Position numbers and translations under genes: made by a program | Assembly (NCBI RefSeq): GCF_004770145.1 | Contig: NZ_RQFW01000018.1 | Span: 186,001 to 250,000, forward strand | Length of the DNA stretch: 64,000 nt | Direction: 5' to 3' | Origin: Leptospira bourretii | GTDB taxonomy: Bacteria > Spirochaetota > Leptospiria > Leptospirales > Leptospiraceae | Notes under the pieces: model-generated | The model's database searches: none | Told to the model about the DNA's origin: nothing | Seen by the model: only the letters and a program-made list of their open reading frames with translations | Shown: positions 34,721 to 43,579 of the stretch, piece after piece | Layout: each line of letters opens with the position of its first letter | Numbering within the stretch: the stretch's first letter is position 1

Positions 34721-36167
34721 GAAAAGATAAATCAAACTGAACACTTTGTCCTGGTTTCACAATTACTTTTCCTTTCAATTGTTGAACCAGCAAATTCATA
34801 AGTTTGATTCCAAACCCAGATTCCGAATTTTCTAATGAATAATTATCCGGTAATGCTTCACCATCATCACGATAAAGAAAATGGATTTTAAAATCTTTTT
34901 TCTGAATTTGGATAACAATTTTTCCAACTTCTTCCATCCGAAAGGAATGTTTAACAGAATTACAAATTAATTCGTTTAAGATGATACCTAAATTATTAGC
35001 TATGTCCGGTTTGACAATGATAGGTTCGTCTGAAATAAAATCAAAACGAATCATCTTCGGATATGTTGATAAAATTTGACCCACTAAATTTGGTATGTAT
35101 TCTTTTAGATCAATTTCATTTGGATTCTGCGATCGATACAACCGATCATACAATGCCATCATACTTCGCAATCGACCGGCTGCTTCATCAAACTGTTCTT
35201 TTAGATGAGAATCTTGAGAAAAGTTAGACTGCATTTTTAAGAGACTAAAAACAGAAAAAAGATTGTTTTTGATTCGATGGTGAACTTCTTGCAAAAGTAA
35301 CTCTTTCTCCTGCAACAATTGAGTCACCCTTTCTTCAGATTCAATGGTTCTTGTAATTAAAGTATGTAATGCAACAAATCGATTGATACTACCATCAATG
35401 GATCGCAAAGGAACAATGGTTGTACTGACCCAATAAATAGAACCTGTTTTTGTTCGATTTCGAATCTCTCCCTTCCAGACATATCCATTTTGAATCATAT
35501 GATACATTCGTTCAAAAAATTCGGACGAATGGAATCCTGAATTCAACAAACGGTGGTTATTTCCTAATAACTCTTCTCTTGAATACATAGAAATTTCGCA
35601 AAATCGATCATTTGCATAGGTGATATTTCCGTTTCGATCGGTAATTGTAATTATAGCATGTTCATCAAAAGCAAATTTTAATTGAGAAAACTCAAACTGA
35701 GACATCTTCAATTCAAAAAAACTTTGGTAATGTAAATCAAGTGGTTTGAAACGTAAATCAGTTACGGTTTGGTTTTGGTTAGTAGATTTGGTGTGTAGTT
35801 TGAACTCAACTCCAAGTTCTTCTGTAATGTCTCTTGCCACAACTAAGATCCGTTTGTTCCCATCCGAATCTTGTTGGAGTTTTCCTCTACATTCAAAGGT
35901 CAAAAAATGTCCATTTTTATGTGCAATTCTCCAAATCCCCTTGGTTTCCGATCCAGGGGTTTGCAAATAAGACATTTTGGTGAGCAATTCAATCCGATCT
36001 TCTGGGTGAAAAAAATCCTCTACAGAACGACCCAATATCTCATGTGCTTCATAACCTAACCGATGTTTATGAAACGAATTGGCATACCGAATTTTTTCGG
36101 ATGAATCTAATTCGCAAATTAAATCTGGTATGTTCGAAAGTAAATCATCGTAATTTGTTTGAAACAT
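34710..36167 (-). CDS. PAS-domain histidine kinase (HisKA_2 type)
   Basis: This 485-residue cytoplasmic kinase has two PAS domains (about 5-120 with GYEAHEILGRSVEDFFHPED, and about 160-285 with ITDRNGNITYANDRF and LLGNNHRLLNSG), each followed by a PAC-like segment. The phospho-His lies in LLQEVHHRIKNNL, the HisKA_2 motif; the ATPase has GIILNELICNSVKHSF and a weak glycine box. There is no membrane span, so it senses an intracellular cue. It lies four bases after the receiver-ATPase gene. Confidence 0.9.
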   Translation of the reverse strand: MFQTNYDDLLSNIPDLICELDSSEKIRYANSFHKHRLGYEAHEILGRSVEDFFHPEDRIELLTKMSYLQTPGSETKGIWRIAHKNGHFLTFECRGKLQQDSDGNKRILVVARDITEELGVEFKLHTKSTNQNQTVTDLRFKPLDLHYQSFFELKMSQFEFSQLKFAFDEHAIITITDRNGNITYANDRFCEISMYSREELLGNNHRLLNSGFHSSEFFERMYHMIQNGYVWKGEIRNRTKTGSIYWVSTTIVPLRSIDGSINRFVALHTLITRTIESEERVTQLLQEKELLLQEVHHRIKNNLFSVFSLLKMQSNFSQDSHLKEQFDEAAGRLRSMMALYDRLYRSQNPNEIDLKEYIPNLVGQILSTYPKMIRFDFISDEPIIVKPDIANNLGIILNELICNSVKHSFRMEEVGKIVIQIQKKDFKIHFLYRDDGEALPDNYSLENSESGFGIKLMNLLVQQLKGKVIVKPGQSVQFDLSFPIR

Positions 36168-36171
36168 AAAC

Positions 36172-37413
36172 TTAGTTTTTTAACACGGGCAACGAAAACT
36201 GAAATGCCACTTTTGTAACAGGACTATCACTCCATTCAGAATGGTCTATGATATTATGGACAGACAATTTTCCTTCATGTTTCTTAAAACATGAATCCAC
36301 ATAACTAAGTCCTAATCCAAAATCCAAAGTACCATATACATCAAAAACATTTTTGGATAAACGATAGAATGGTTCAAAAATTAAATTTTCAAATTGTAGC
36401 GGAACTCCATACGTTCCATCAGCATTAGGTATAGGTTGGTTATAAATTATACATTTAAACCAATTGTATTCAACGTTCGTTACAATTGTTATGTTGGTAT
36501 CTGCCCGCGAAAACTTACACGCATTCGTAATAATTTCTTTAAAAGAATTTTGTAGAGAAACTTTGTTATAAGAAATTTTATATTTTGAGAGGGTCGGCTT
36601 GAGATCTCCCATCAAAACCTGCTGGTTTTTTAAAGCCAATATCGGTTTTAATTCTTCAACCCATAAAATCAATTGTTCATAAAGTTCAGCACAAGTAATT
36701 TCTTCAAACTGCATAGGACTAGATACCATTAAATCGATATCAGCAAACATCTTTAGGGCCTTCTCTGCCATACCCGTATTAATTTGAATTAACTCCATTA
36801 AGTCTGATTCTATTTTATAATGATCGCCCTCTTTCACCGTTGTATCGGAAACTAATTTCAGAAGCGTAACCAAAGCACCAAATCCTGCACCTTGACAAAA
36901 ACTGTTTTTCAAACTTTCAAATAAATTTTGATTGAGTCGATTGAATTCGCCTCCAGCCATTTTTTCTTTCCACTGGATCCATTCTAAATGACCTTCCAAA
37001 CGAAGTTGACGTTCTCTCTTTGAAATTGTTTCCGTTCGTTTCATTTCATAAAATTCAAATGCCCTCTTTAACTTTATGGAAAGTTCGTGCTCTTCCAAAG
37101 GTTTGACGAGATAATCAAAAATTCCCAATTTCATGACGTTGACAATCAACTTAGGATTACTATGAGAAGTGAACATAAATATAACAGGTTCAATTTCTTC
37201 TGATTTTAATTCCTGAATTAACTCAGCACCATTCAATCCAGGCATTTCATAATCAGTGATCACGACAGGAAATGGATTTTCTAAATAGAATCCTAAGGCT
37301 TGTTTTCCGTCAGTGGCAAGAGTTACCTTGTAGCCCAATGCGGACAAACTGTCCTTTAAATAGGTTGCCGACACCAATTCATCTTCAGCCAATAGAATTC
37401 TTTTTTCGTACAC
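36172..37413 (-). CDS. Response regulator fused to a kinase-like ATPase domain
   Basis: This 413-residue protein has an N-terminal REC domain (acidic pair AEDE, phospho-Asp in VVITDYEMPG, Thr in FMFTSH, Lys in LVKPLEEHEL). A linker helix and a GHKL ATPase follow (N-box SFKEIITNACKFSRAD, F-box FENLIFEPFYRL, G-box LDFGLGLSYVDSC). The region where a HisKA His should stand (EFNRLNQNLFESLKN) has no His. It may therefore bind ATP without autophosphorylation, or serve as a sensor output. The start is GTG 37413. It precedes the PAS kinase by four bases, forming a two-gene system. Confidence 0.82.
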   Translation of the reverse strand: MYEKRILLAEDELVSATYLKDSLSALGYKVTLATDGKQALGFYLENPFPVVITDYEMPGLNGAELIQELKSEEIEPVIFMFTSHSNPKLIVNVMKLGIFDYLVKPLEEHELSIKLKRAFEFYEMKRTETISKRERQLRLEGHLEWIQWKEKMAGGEFNRLNQNLFESLKNSFCQGAGFGALVTLLKLVSDTTVKEGDHYKIESDLMELIQINTGMAEKALKMFADIDLMVSSPMQFEEITCAELYEQLILWVEELKPILALKNQQVLMGDLKPTLSKYKISYNKVSLQNSFKEIITNACKFSRADTNITIVTNVEYNWFKCIIYNQPIPNADGTYGVPLQFENLIFEPFYRLSKNVFDVYGTLDFGLGLSYVDSCFKKHEGKLSVHNIIDHSEWSDSPVTKVAFQFSLPVLKN

Positions 37414-37558
37414 CTAAATATCCCAAACTTTTGTAGTAACCATCTTACAAATCATGTTTATTTTAGTGATTCCATGGTCAACAGATACGAATGGAACGGA
37501 CTATCCGGGATAAAATAAAATTTCAATAAATTTCTTTTGCTTATATTCTAGAACAATT

Positions 37559-40500
37559 CTAATTCAATCTAAGTCTTTTTCTGCGAAAATATTTCACTGT
37601 TTCATTATAAATAATCATAACAACAGTTCCATGGAATGCAAAAAGATATACATGCAAAGGAATTGGTGCAAAATAATAAACAGAACTTAGATCTGTATAA
37701 AAGAATATCCCACATAAAAAGAAGGAAAATAAAATTCCAACCCAAATGATTCGATTAGAAAAGAGATCCATCTGAAATATGGATTCCGTTCTGGATCGTT
37801 TACAAAGAACATTGGCAATCTGGACTGTGATCGTTGGAAAAAAGAATGCAGTTAAAGATTGAAGGTATGAAGGACTTGCATTAGCCATATTCAAACCTAC
37901 AGGAGAAAGAGGTAGAATGCCATTACACTCTGTATAAACAAAATAGAAATACGTTGCAAAACATGATAAAAACAAAATCATTCCTTCTACGAAATAAGAC
38001 CTAAGGATAAATCGAATCGAAATCAACTTTTCATTTCGATTCCTAGGTGGCCGGTACATAATTCCTTTTTCTGGCGGTTCTGCCCCAAGCCCCATTGCTG
38101 GAATCAAATCGGTTCCCACATCAACTGCAAGGACACCCATCACAGTCATAAGGAGTGGGAATCCAGGAATCAATGCCCACAGTAAAAATGGAATGAGCTC
38201 TTGAGGATTTGAGTTCAAAACGTACGCTGAAAATTTTCGGATGTTATCAAACACTCCTCTTCCTTCTTCAATGGCATCGGCTATCGTTGCAAAATCGTCA
38301 TCAACAATAATCATTCTTGCAGCTTCTTTCGCAACTTCGGTTCCTCTTTTTCCCATCGCAATCCCAATGTCAGCTTTTTTCAAAGCCGGACCATCGTTTA
38401 CTCCATCTCCAGTGACAGCCACAATTTCACCTAACTCTTGCAACATTGTAACAATTCTTAATTTCTGTGATGGCGAAACTCGAGCAAATATAGGCTCTCC
38501 TTTGCGGATCCATTCTTTTAATGCCACGTCACTCATTTTATCTAATTGCGCACCTGTGATGACAACGGGTGACTCCCCTCCAATCCCGATGGATTTACCC
38601 ACAGATTCAGCAGTTAAGGGATGGTCACCTGTTATCATCAGAATCCGAATTCCAGCAGTATGACATTTAGAAATTGCATCAGGCACTTTGGGACGAATTG
38701 GATCTGCAAGACAACAATGTCCCAAATACACCATAGAGGATTCAACTGAACTCAAAATTTCTGGAGAAGGATAACCTTCTAACAATTTATAGGCGAACGA
38801 AAGAACTCGATAACCTTTCCCTGCAGAAAGATCAGAAGCATTCTTTAATTTTAACCTCTTTTCCTCATCCAAAGGAACCACGGAACCATTTTCATAAACG
38901 TGAGTGCAAACAGATAAAATTTCAACCGGGCCTCCTTTTGCATACGCCGTCGTAAAGTTGTCTCCCTGAATCACAACACTCATTCTTTTTCTTACAGACT
39001 CAAAGGCATTTGTATGAATTCTTTTTCCATTTACATTTGTGATTCGACCTTGCGATAAATATAATAATGCAAGCTCTGTTGGATCACCCATAGGCTTAGG
39101 ATCTAAAACTGCATTATTGCAATGATAACCACAACTTAGAAATATTTGGTTCCCTTCTTTTGTCTCTAATTCTTGCGGTGTGTATGATTTTGAATCAAAA
39201 TAAACTTCGATCACTCGCATTTGGTTTTGGGTTAAGGTTCCTGTTTTATCGGAACAAATCACAGTTGTACAACCCAAGGTTTCTACACTAGATAGGTCTT
39301 TTAGAATGGCATTTTTTTTGGCCATCCTAGAAACACCTAATGCAAGAGAAAGTGTGACTGTCGGAAGTAAACCTTCTGGAACATTGGCAACAAAAATTCC
39401 TATAAAAAAAATAAAGGCCTGAACAAAACTTAGTCCAGCGACCATATATCCTAAAAAGAGAAATAAGATTCCTATGACAAAGGCAAAAAGCGAAATAGAG
39501 ATTACTGTTTGTTTCAGTTGTTTTTGTAAAGGGCTCTCTTCTCTTTTGATTTTTGATGTGATGCCTGCAATTTGACCGATCTCCGTTGATTGTCCTGTAC
39601 CAAAAACAATTGCTTTTGATTTCCCTTTAATCAAGGAACTACCAGCAAAAAGAATATTTGGCATTTCCAACCAAAGAAACTTTCCTTCCAAAACAATTTC
39701 GCTATCTGATTTATAACGCCTTGCAGAAGTAGATTCACCTGTTAAAGATGAATTATCAACTTCTACATCTTCTGATTCGATGATACGACAATCTGCAGGA
39801 ACAATGTCTCCTTCGGATAGAACAATCAAATCACCAGGAACAATTTCATCTGCCGGAACTGTTGTGGTCTCCCCTTCTCGTACCACAGGACATTCTTGGG
39901 CCAATAACTTGCGTAAGGCTTCTACTGCATGATCCGATTTTGATTCCTGAAAAAATGAAAAAATTCCATTAATGACAACAACTATAAAAATAGCGACACC
40001 CAATTCAGGCATGTCCACACCAGGCACAAAACAAAGAGCAGTCGCCACCCAAAGTAGAATCGCAAATAAACTAAAAAAACTTTTAAAAAACTTCCAAATG
40101 ATAGGTGCTGATTTTTCGTTTTCTATTGCATTTTTTCCAAATGTTTTTAATCGAATTTTCGCTTCTGAATGGCTAAGACCATTTTGCAAATTTGTTTGTA
40201 GCTCAAATTCAATTTGTGATTGATTTAGGTTTTTGTAACTAGGCTTCATCTCGGATTCGCCTCGTTGCACCACCGATAAAATCTTGGACTCTGTATCACA
40301 ATTTAATAGTTCATCAAAAATCTGTGGCAAAAGTGAAGAAAGGCCATGTAACAATCTTAGGTGAAGCGAAGGTTGTGTCTCCGGAATCATCTGAAACAAA
40401 ACCAAATGCACTATACGCTCGCCTAAATGAATTCCCTTCGGGATTAAAAACAAAAAAACTTCAGGTGTTTTAATATGGATGGAGCGAAAATGAGGAATGA

Positions 40501-40678
40501 GAATATGAGGGCCGAGACTACCGAACAGACTGTCCGGCATAGTCCCCAATCGATTTTGTAAATCTTCCTTTATTGGATCGTTTTCGACTTTCTTTAATAA
40601 CTCTTGGCTTATATCATCCCAACTTTTTGCCTTGGGAAGAATGTGAATCGAATTAACATTTAGATATTCGAGAAGCAT
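37559..40678 (-). CDS. P2-type cation ATPase with N-terminal PTS EIIA-like domain
   Basis: This 1039-residue protein's residues 1-140 look like a type-2 EIIA domain: LGPHILIPHFRSIHI (H63 in the place of the phospho-His, canonical LPH), KGIHLGERIVHLVLFQMIPE and SLHLRLLHGLSSLL. From about 155 comes a complete P2-type pump: N-terminal actuator, TGES (313-316), VANVPEGLL in M4 (430-438), D477 in CSDKTGTLT, MITGDHPLT and VAVTGDGVNDGPAL. VANVPEGLL and VDVGTDLIPAMGL match the Na,K-ATPase (P2C) alpha chain. It probably pumps a cation, with possible control through the EIIA-like domain. Confidence 0.9.
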   Translation of the reverse strand: MLLEYLNVNSIHILPKAKSWDDISQELLKKVENDPIKEDLQNRLGTMPDSLFGSLGPHILIPHFRSIHIKTPEVFLFLIPKGIHLGERIVHLVLFQMIPETQPSLHLRLLHGLSSLLPQIFDELLNCDTESKILSVVQRGESEMKPSYKNLNQSQIEFELQTNLQNGLSHSEAKIRLKTFGKNAIENEKSAPIIWKFFKSFFSLFAILLWVATALCFVPGVDMPELGVAIFIVVVINGIFSFFQESKSDHAVEALRKLLAQECPVVREGETTTVPADEIVPGDLIVLSEGDIVPADCRIIESEDVEVDNSSLTGESTSARRYKSDSEIVLEGKFLWLEMPNILFAGSSLIKGKSKAIVFGTGQSTEIGQIAGITSKIKREESPLQKQLKQTVISISLFAFVIGILFLFLGYMVAGLSFVQAFIFFIGIFVANVPEGLLPTVTLSLALGVSRMAKKNAILKDLSSVETLGCTTVICSDKTGTLTQNQMRVIEVYFDSKSYTPQELETKEGNQIFLSCGYHCNNAVLDPKPMGDPTELALLYLSQGRITNVNGKRIHTNAFESVRKRMSVVIQGDNFTTAYAKGGPVEILSVCTHVYENGSVVPLDEEKRLKLKNASDLSAGKGYRVLSFAYKLLEGYPSPEILSSVESSMVYLGHCCLADPIRPKVPDAISKCHTAGIRILMITGDHPLTAESVGKSIGIGGESPVVITGAQLDKMSDVALKEWIRKGEPIFARVSPSQKLRIVTMLQELGEIVAVTGDGVNDGPALKKADIGIAMGKRGTEVAKEAARMIIVDDDFATIADAIEEGRGVFDNIRKFSAYVLNSNPQELIPFLLWALIPGFPLLMTVMGVLAVDVGTDLIPAMGLGAEPPEKGIMYRPPRNRNEKLISIRFILRSYFVEGMILFLSCFATYFYFVYTECNGILPLSPVGLNMANASPSYLQSLTAFFFPTITVQIANVLCKRSRTESIFQMDLFSNRIIWVGILFSFFLCGIFFYTDLSSVYYFAPIPLHVYLFAFHGTVVMIIYNETVKYFRRKRLRLN

Positions 40679-40745
40679 ACTCCAATCAAATATACCCTAA
40701 ACGGAGATTCTATCACAATATCAAATCTTCTGATAAATTATCAGG

Positions 40746-41165
40746 TTACTGGAAAATTTCCTTGTTTGCCTTTGGATAACGAGACTGAATCCCATCCCAC
40801 CAAACATCCGTACTAAATGCGCCTGATTCAGAAATCTGCCACTTCCCATTTACTTTTTTGAATAGTGCTTCTACATGACAACAATCATAAGGAATATCTT
40901 CCGATAAGGAAATTTCTTTACCATCTTTCCGTTTGGCCGTCCCACGGAACCAAGCATAATCACCAGAAATTTTAAAATGTTCTACAACAAAAACAAACTC
41001 TTGTTTGAATTCATTGGATAGATTTGCTCGTAATAAATCTAATAAATAGGTTCGTTCTTTTTCATTGGATTTTGTTTTTGTTTTATAATCGAGCATGAGA
41101 GTGTCAGCAAATACCCCCAATGTTAGAAATAGAATCATTCCTACTGAATAAAATATTCGTTTCAA
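40746..41165 (-). CDS. Small secreted protein of unknown function
   Basis: This 139-residue protein starts at TTG 41165, which is backed by AGGAG nine bases upstream. It has a signal peptide (FYSVGMILFLTLGVFA) and an alpha+beta mature part with a Cys pair (PYDCCHVEALFKKVNGKW). No recognised family; the size and pattern somewhat recall NTF2-like proteins. It lies downstream of the SDR gene (15-bp gap), so it is probably in the same operon. Confidence 0.65.
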   Translation of the reverse strand: MKRIFYSVGMILFLTLGVFADTLMLDYKTKTKSNEKERTYLLDLLRANLSNEFKQEFVFVVEHFKISGDYAWFRGTAKRKDGKEISLSEDIPYDCCHVEALFKKVNGKWQISESGAFSTDVWWDGIQSRYPKANKEIFQ

Positions 41166-41180
41166 ATGTATTTACTCCTA

Positions 41181-41984
41181 TTACCTTACTTTTGCATTTT
41201 GAATCATTTTAAAAAATAATGACGGATATACTGTTTGTAAAAACAGTCCAAATTTTTCCTTAATGCCTGCAATCACAACTTCACGCTGTTTATTTGCAAC
41301 TGCATGTAAAATCCTATGTGCACATAACTGAACAGGTAAACCAGCTGCAATCACTGAGTCCATTGTGCCTGTCGAAGATCCGTCACCTTTGAGTGCATTC
41401 TTTGAAATATTGGTTTGGATAAAACCAGGGTATACCATAGTCACAAAAATTCCCGACTTCTCTTCCTCCGATCGTAAAGAATGGAAAAAACCAACTAATG
41501 CGAATTTGGAGGCAGAATAAGCAGATCGAAGTGGACTACCAATTTTCCCAGCAACACTTGAAATCACGGCAAAATGAACATCTTTTTTCCCCAATATTTC
41601 CGGGATCATTGCGCGAGTCATTTCCGCGGCCCCATAAAAATTGGTCTTCATAATCTTTTCTAAAGTAATTAAATTTGTTTCTTTCGTTAAAGACCTTTGA
41701 CTGATCCCACCATTATGAATGACTACTTTTGGTATCCCGTACTTTTGCAAACAACGTTTGGCAAAACCTGCGGTAGATTTATAATCTTCTAAATCTAATT
41801 TTTCCACAGCATAACGACCTTTTTCTAAATGAAGTTCTTTTGCCAAAGCTTCTAGGTCCTTCGTTTTACGAGAAGCAAGGAGGACCTTTGCTTTCTGTTG
41901 GTAGGCTTGGGAAACTAATTCTTTTCCAATTCCAGAAGAAGCTCCCGTAATCCAAACCCATTCATCTCGGTAAAATTCGCTCAT
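41181..41984 (-). CDS. Short-chain dehydrogenase/reductase
   Basis: This is a 267-residue classical SDR. The NAD(P) motif is TGASSGIG, the structural motif is IHNGG (family NNAG), the catalytic Ser is in VISSVAGKIG, and the active site is Y-S-A-S-K (RSAYSASKFALVG). It has a strong ribosome site (GAGGGAG) upstream of its ATG. The substrate is unknown; the C-terminal region resembles the DltE/YqjQ-like SDRs that work on lipids. Confidence 0.92.
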   Translation of the reverse strand: MSEFYRDEWVWITGASSGIGKELVSQAYQQKAKVLLASRKTKDLEALAKELHLEKGRYAVEKLDLEDYKSTAGFAKRCLQKYGIPKVVIHNGGISQRSLTKETNLITLEKIMKTNFYGAAEMTRAMIPEILGKKDVHFAVISSVAGKIGSPLRSAYSASKFALVGFFHSLRSEEEKSGIFVTMVYPGFIQTNISKNALKGDGSSTGTMDSVIAAGLPVQLCAHRILHAVANKQREVVIAGIKEKFGLFLQTVYPSLFFKMIQNAKVR

Positions 41985-42166
41985 ACACTCCCTCTTGTAT
42001 CCCTGTTCTTTTTTCCTAAAATTTCCATTGGATACGGATTTGCCACAACTTGTTTTTCAAGGCCCTAGGGATTTCGAACGGAAGAAATATTTCTGAACAT
42101 ATGTCCATTATCGTGTCCGTACAACTAGAACGGGCTCTAGCAAATTGAATTGACAGAGGAAAAGTT

Positions 42167-42196
42167 ATGTGTACTTCTAAAGAAAGCAGTCAATAA
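42167..42196 (+). other. Putative nine-codon leader ORF
   Basis: ATG 42167 follows AGAGGA (42155-42160) at ideal spacing and opens a nine-codon frame, MCTSKESSQ, ending in TAA. It lies in the 269-base gap 57 bases before the propeller-lipoprotein ATG. It may be a leader peptide or chance. I see nothing else definite in this gap. Confidence 0.25.
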
Positions 42197-42253
42197 ATTG
42201 CATTCAAGTCAAGTAGTCCATTTTCCAACTCGGGTCTCCAATAGAAGGATCTT

Positions 42254-43561
42254 ATGACAGTTCGTTCTCAGTTCATTTCACGTTTCTTTTTCATCACGGT
42301 TTTATCTGCATTTGCCTTCCAATGTAAGATGGCTGATTTAAATAATCCGGGGGATCCGCTTTCTGAAGAGTTTGCGAAACGTTCAGTTTTTGCTGAGTTT
42401 GTTAGGTATTTTTTATTAGAAAAAGCACTACCTGATGGCCTCGTACTTTTACTAACGAAGAACGTTGTACCATATGAAGCAGGTTTTAGAATCTATCGAG
42501 TCGATCCCGAGCTTGGATTAACAAATGAGTATGACAGTGATATCAGGGCAGCCAATACGGCAGCCTTTCCTGGTTGCGACCCAGTAAGGATTGCGGTACC
42601 TCCAAGTTCAAGAGATATAGTCACCTTTACGGGAACCTCAAGCAACCATCTTGTCGTACATAGATATGGCACGGATCGTTCTCTTTCTCTTCTTCAAGAC
42701 CAAACAGGTTTGGGTAGTCCCAACATGATAACATTTGATTCCACCGGAACAACGATGTATCATATCAATGCAGGGGTGGACCCAAACACGGTCAATCGTT
42801 CCTACAGAGACAATATTACAGGTTCAATAAGTATGAATAATGCAGGCAGTTATCCATTCGGAGTTGGGTGTTCGCCAGTCTCAATAAGAACAAGTGATAC
42901 GGACGGAATTATTTTTATTGCGACCACGGTCGGTGCCCAACTCGGAATCAACGTCCACAAGAAGACTGGTACTGATACTACTTTCCATGTAGGAGGAGCA
43001 CCTTTTGATCCGGCAGACAATCCTACACAAAACAATAACATATGTTTGGTCGAGCCATCTAGATTTTTATACATGACTTCAGTGAACCCCACTTTTCCCA
43101 TTTATGGATTCCGGTATGATAGTGGCGGGAATATGCAAGTATTGCCAAGCTCGCCATTTTCGCCAGATTCTTCCTATTCAGCTGCTGCATCAGTTGATAA
43201 TTTTTCAACAAGTCTAACTCTTGATCCAAATGGAAAATTTGCAGCCGTGCTTTATGGTGCCGGAGGAACAAATTATCTGCGTATCCTAGCTGTTGACGGA
43301 TATACAGGAAATCTTACTCCAACTGAACAAAAGCTAAGTGTAGGAAACGCTCCCAAACATATAGTATGGGATAAAAGTGGGAAATTTATTTATTTAGTTT
43401 CTGATACTGGTGGAACCACAAATAAATTCCAGTTGGAATACTTCAAATTCTCACAAGATGGAACCCTGACGAAAGGAGTTAATTCTCCAATTACGTTCAG
43501 CAATATGTCAGGGGACTTTACACCGAGAGATCTTAAGTCTATTCAAAGATACTATCACTAA
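42254..43561 (+). CDS. Surface lipoprotein, lactonase-like beta-propeller
   Basis: This 435-residue protein has the lipobox FAFQC (signal SQFISRFFFITVLSAFAFQC) followed by KMADLNNPGDPLSEEFAKRS. That module resembles the start of the repeat lipoprotein at 10783. The rest has about seven repeats of a four-strand type (NSPNMITFDSTGTTMYHINA-like, SLTLDPNGKFAAVLYGAGG, HIVWDKSGKFIYLVSDTGGT), as in the YncE/6-phosphogluconolactonase propeller. Ribosome site AAGGA lies four bases upstream of ATG. A surface ligand-binding role is inferred. Confidence 0.8.
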   Translation: MTVRSQFISRFFFITVLSAFAFQCKMADLNNPGDPLSEEFAKRSVFAEFVRYFLLEKALPDGLVLLLTKNVVPYEAGFRIYRVDPELGLTNEYDSDIRAANTAAFPGCDPVRIAVPPSSRDIVTFTGTSSNHLVVHRYGTDRSLSLLQDQTGLGSPNMITFDSTGTTMYHINAGVDPNTVNRSYRDNITGSISMNNAGSYPFGVGCSPVSIRTSDTDGIIFIATTVGAQLGINVHKKTGTDTTFHVGGAPFDPADNPTQNNNICLVEPSRFLYMTSVNPTFPIYGFRYDSGGNMQVLPSSPFSPDSSYSAAASVDNFSTSLTLDPNGKFAAVLYGAGGTNYLRILAVDGYTGNLTPTEQKLSVGNAPKHIVWDKSGKFIYLVSDTGGTTNKFQLEYFKFSQDGTLTKGVNSPITFSNMSGDFTPRDLKSIQRYYH

Positions 43562-43579
43562 TAACCATATATTTTTTCA

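Noticed and set aside
41985..42253. Missed gene or RNA in the longest intergenic gap
   Set aside because: No frame above nine codons with a ribosome site and no tRNA-like or strong hairpin structure was seen.
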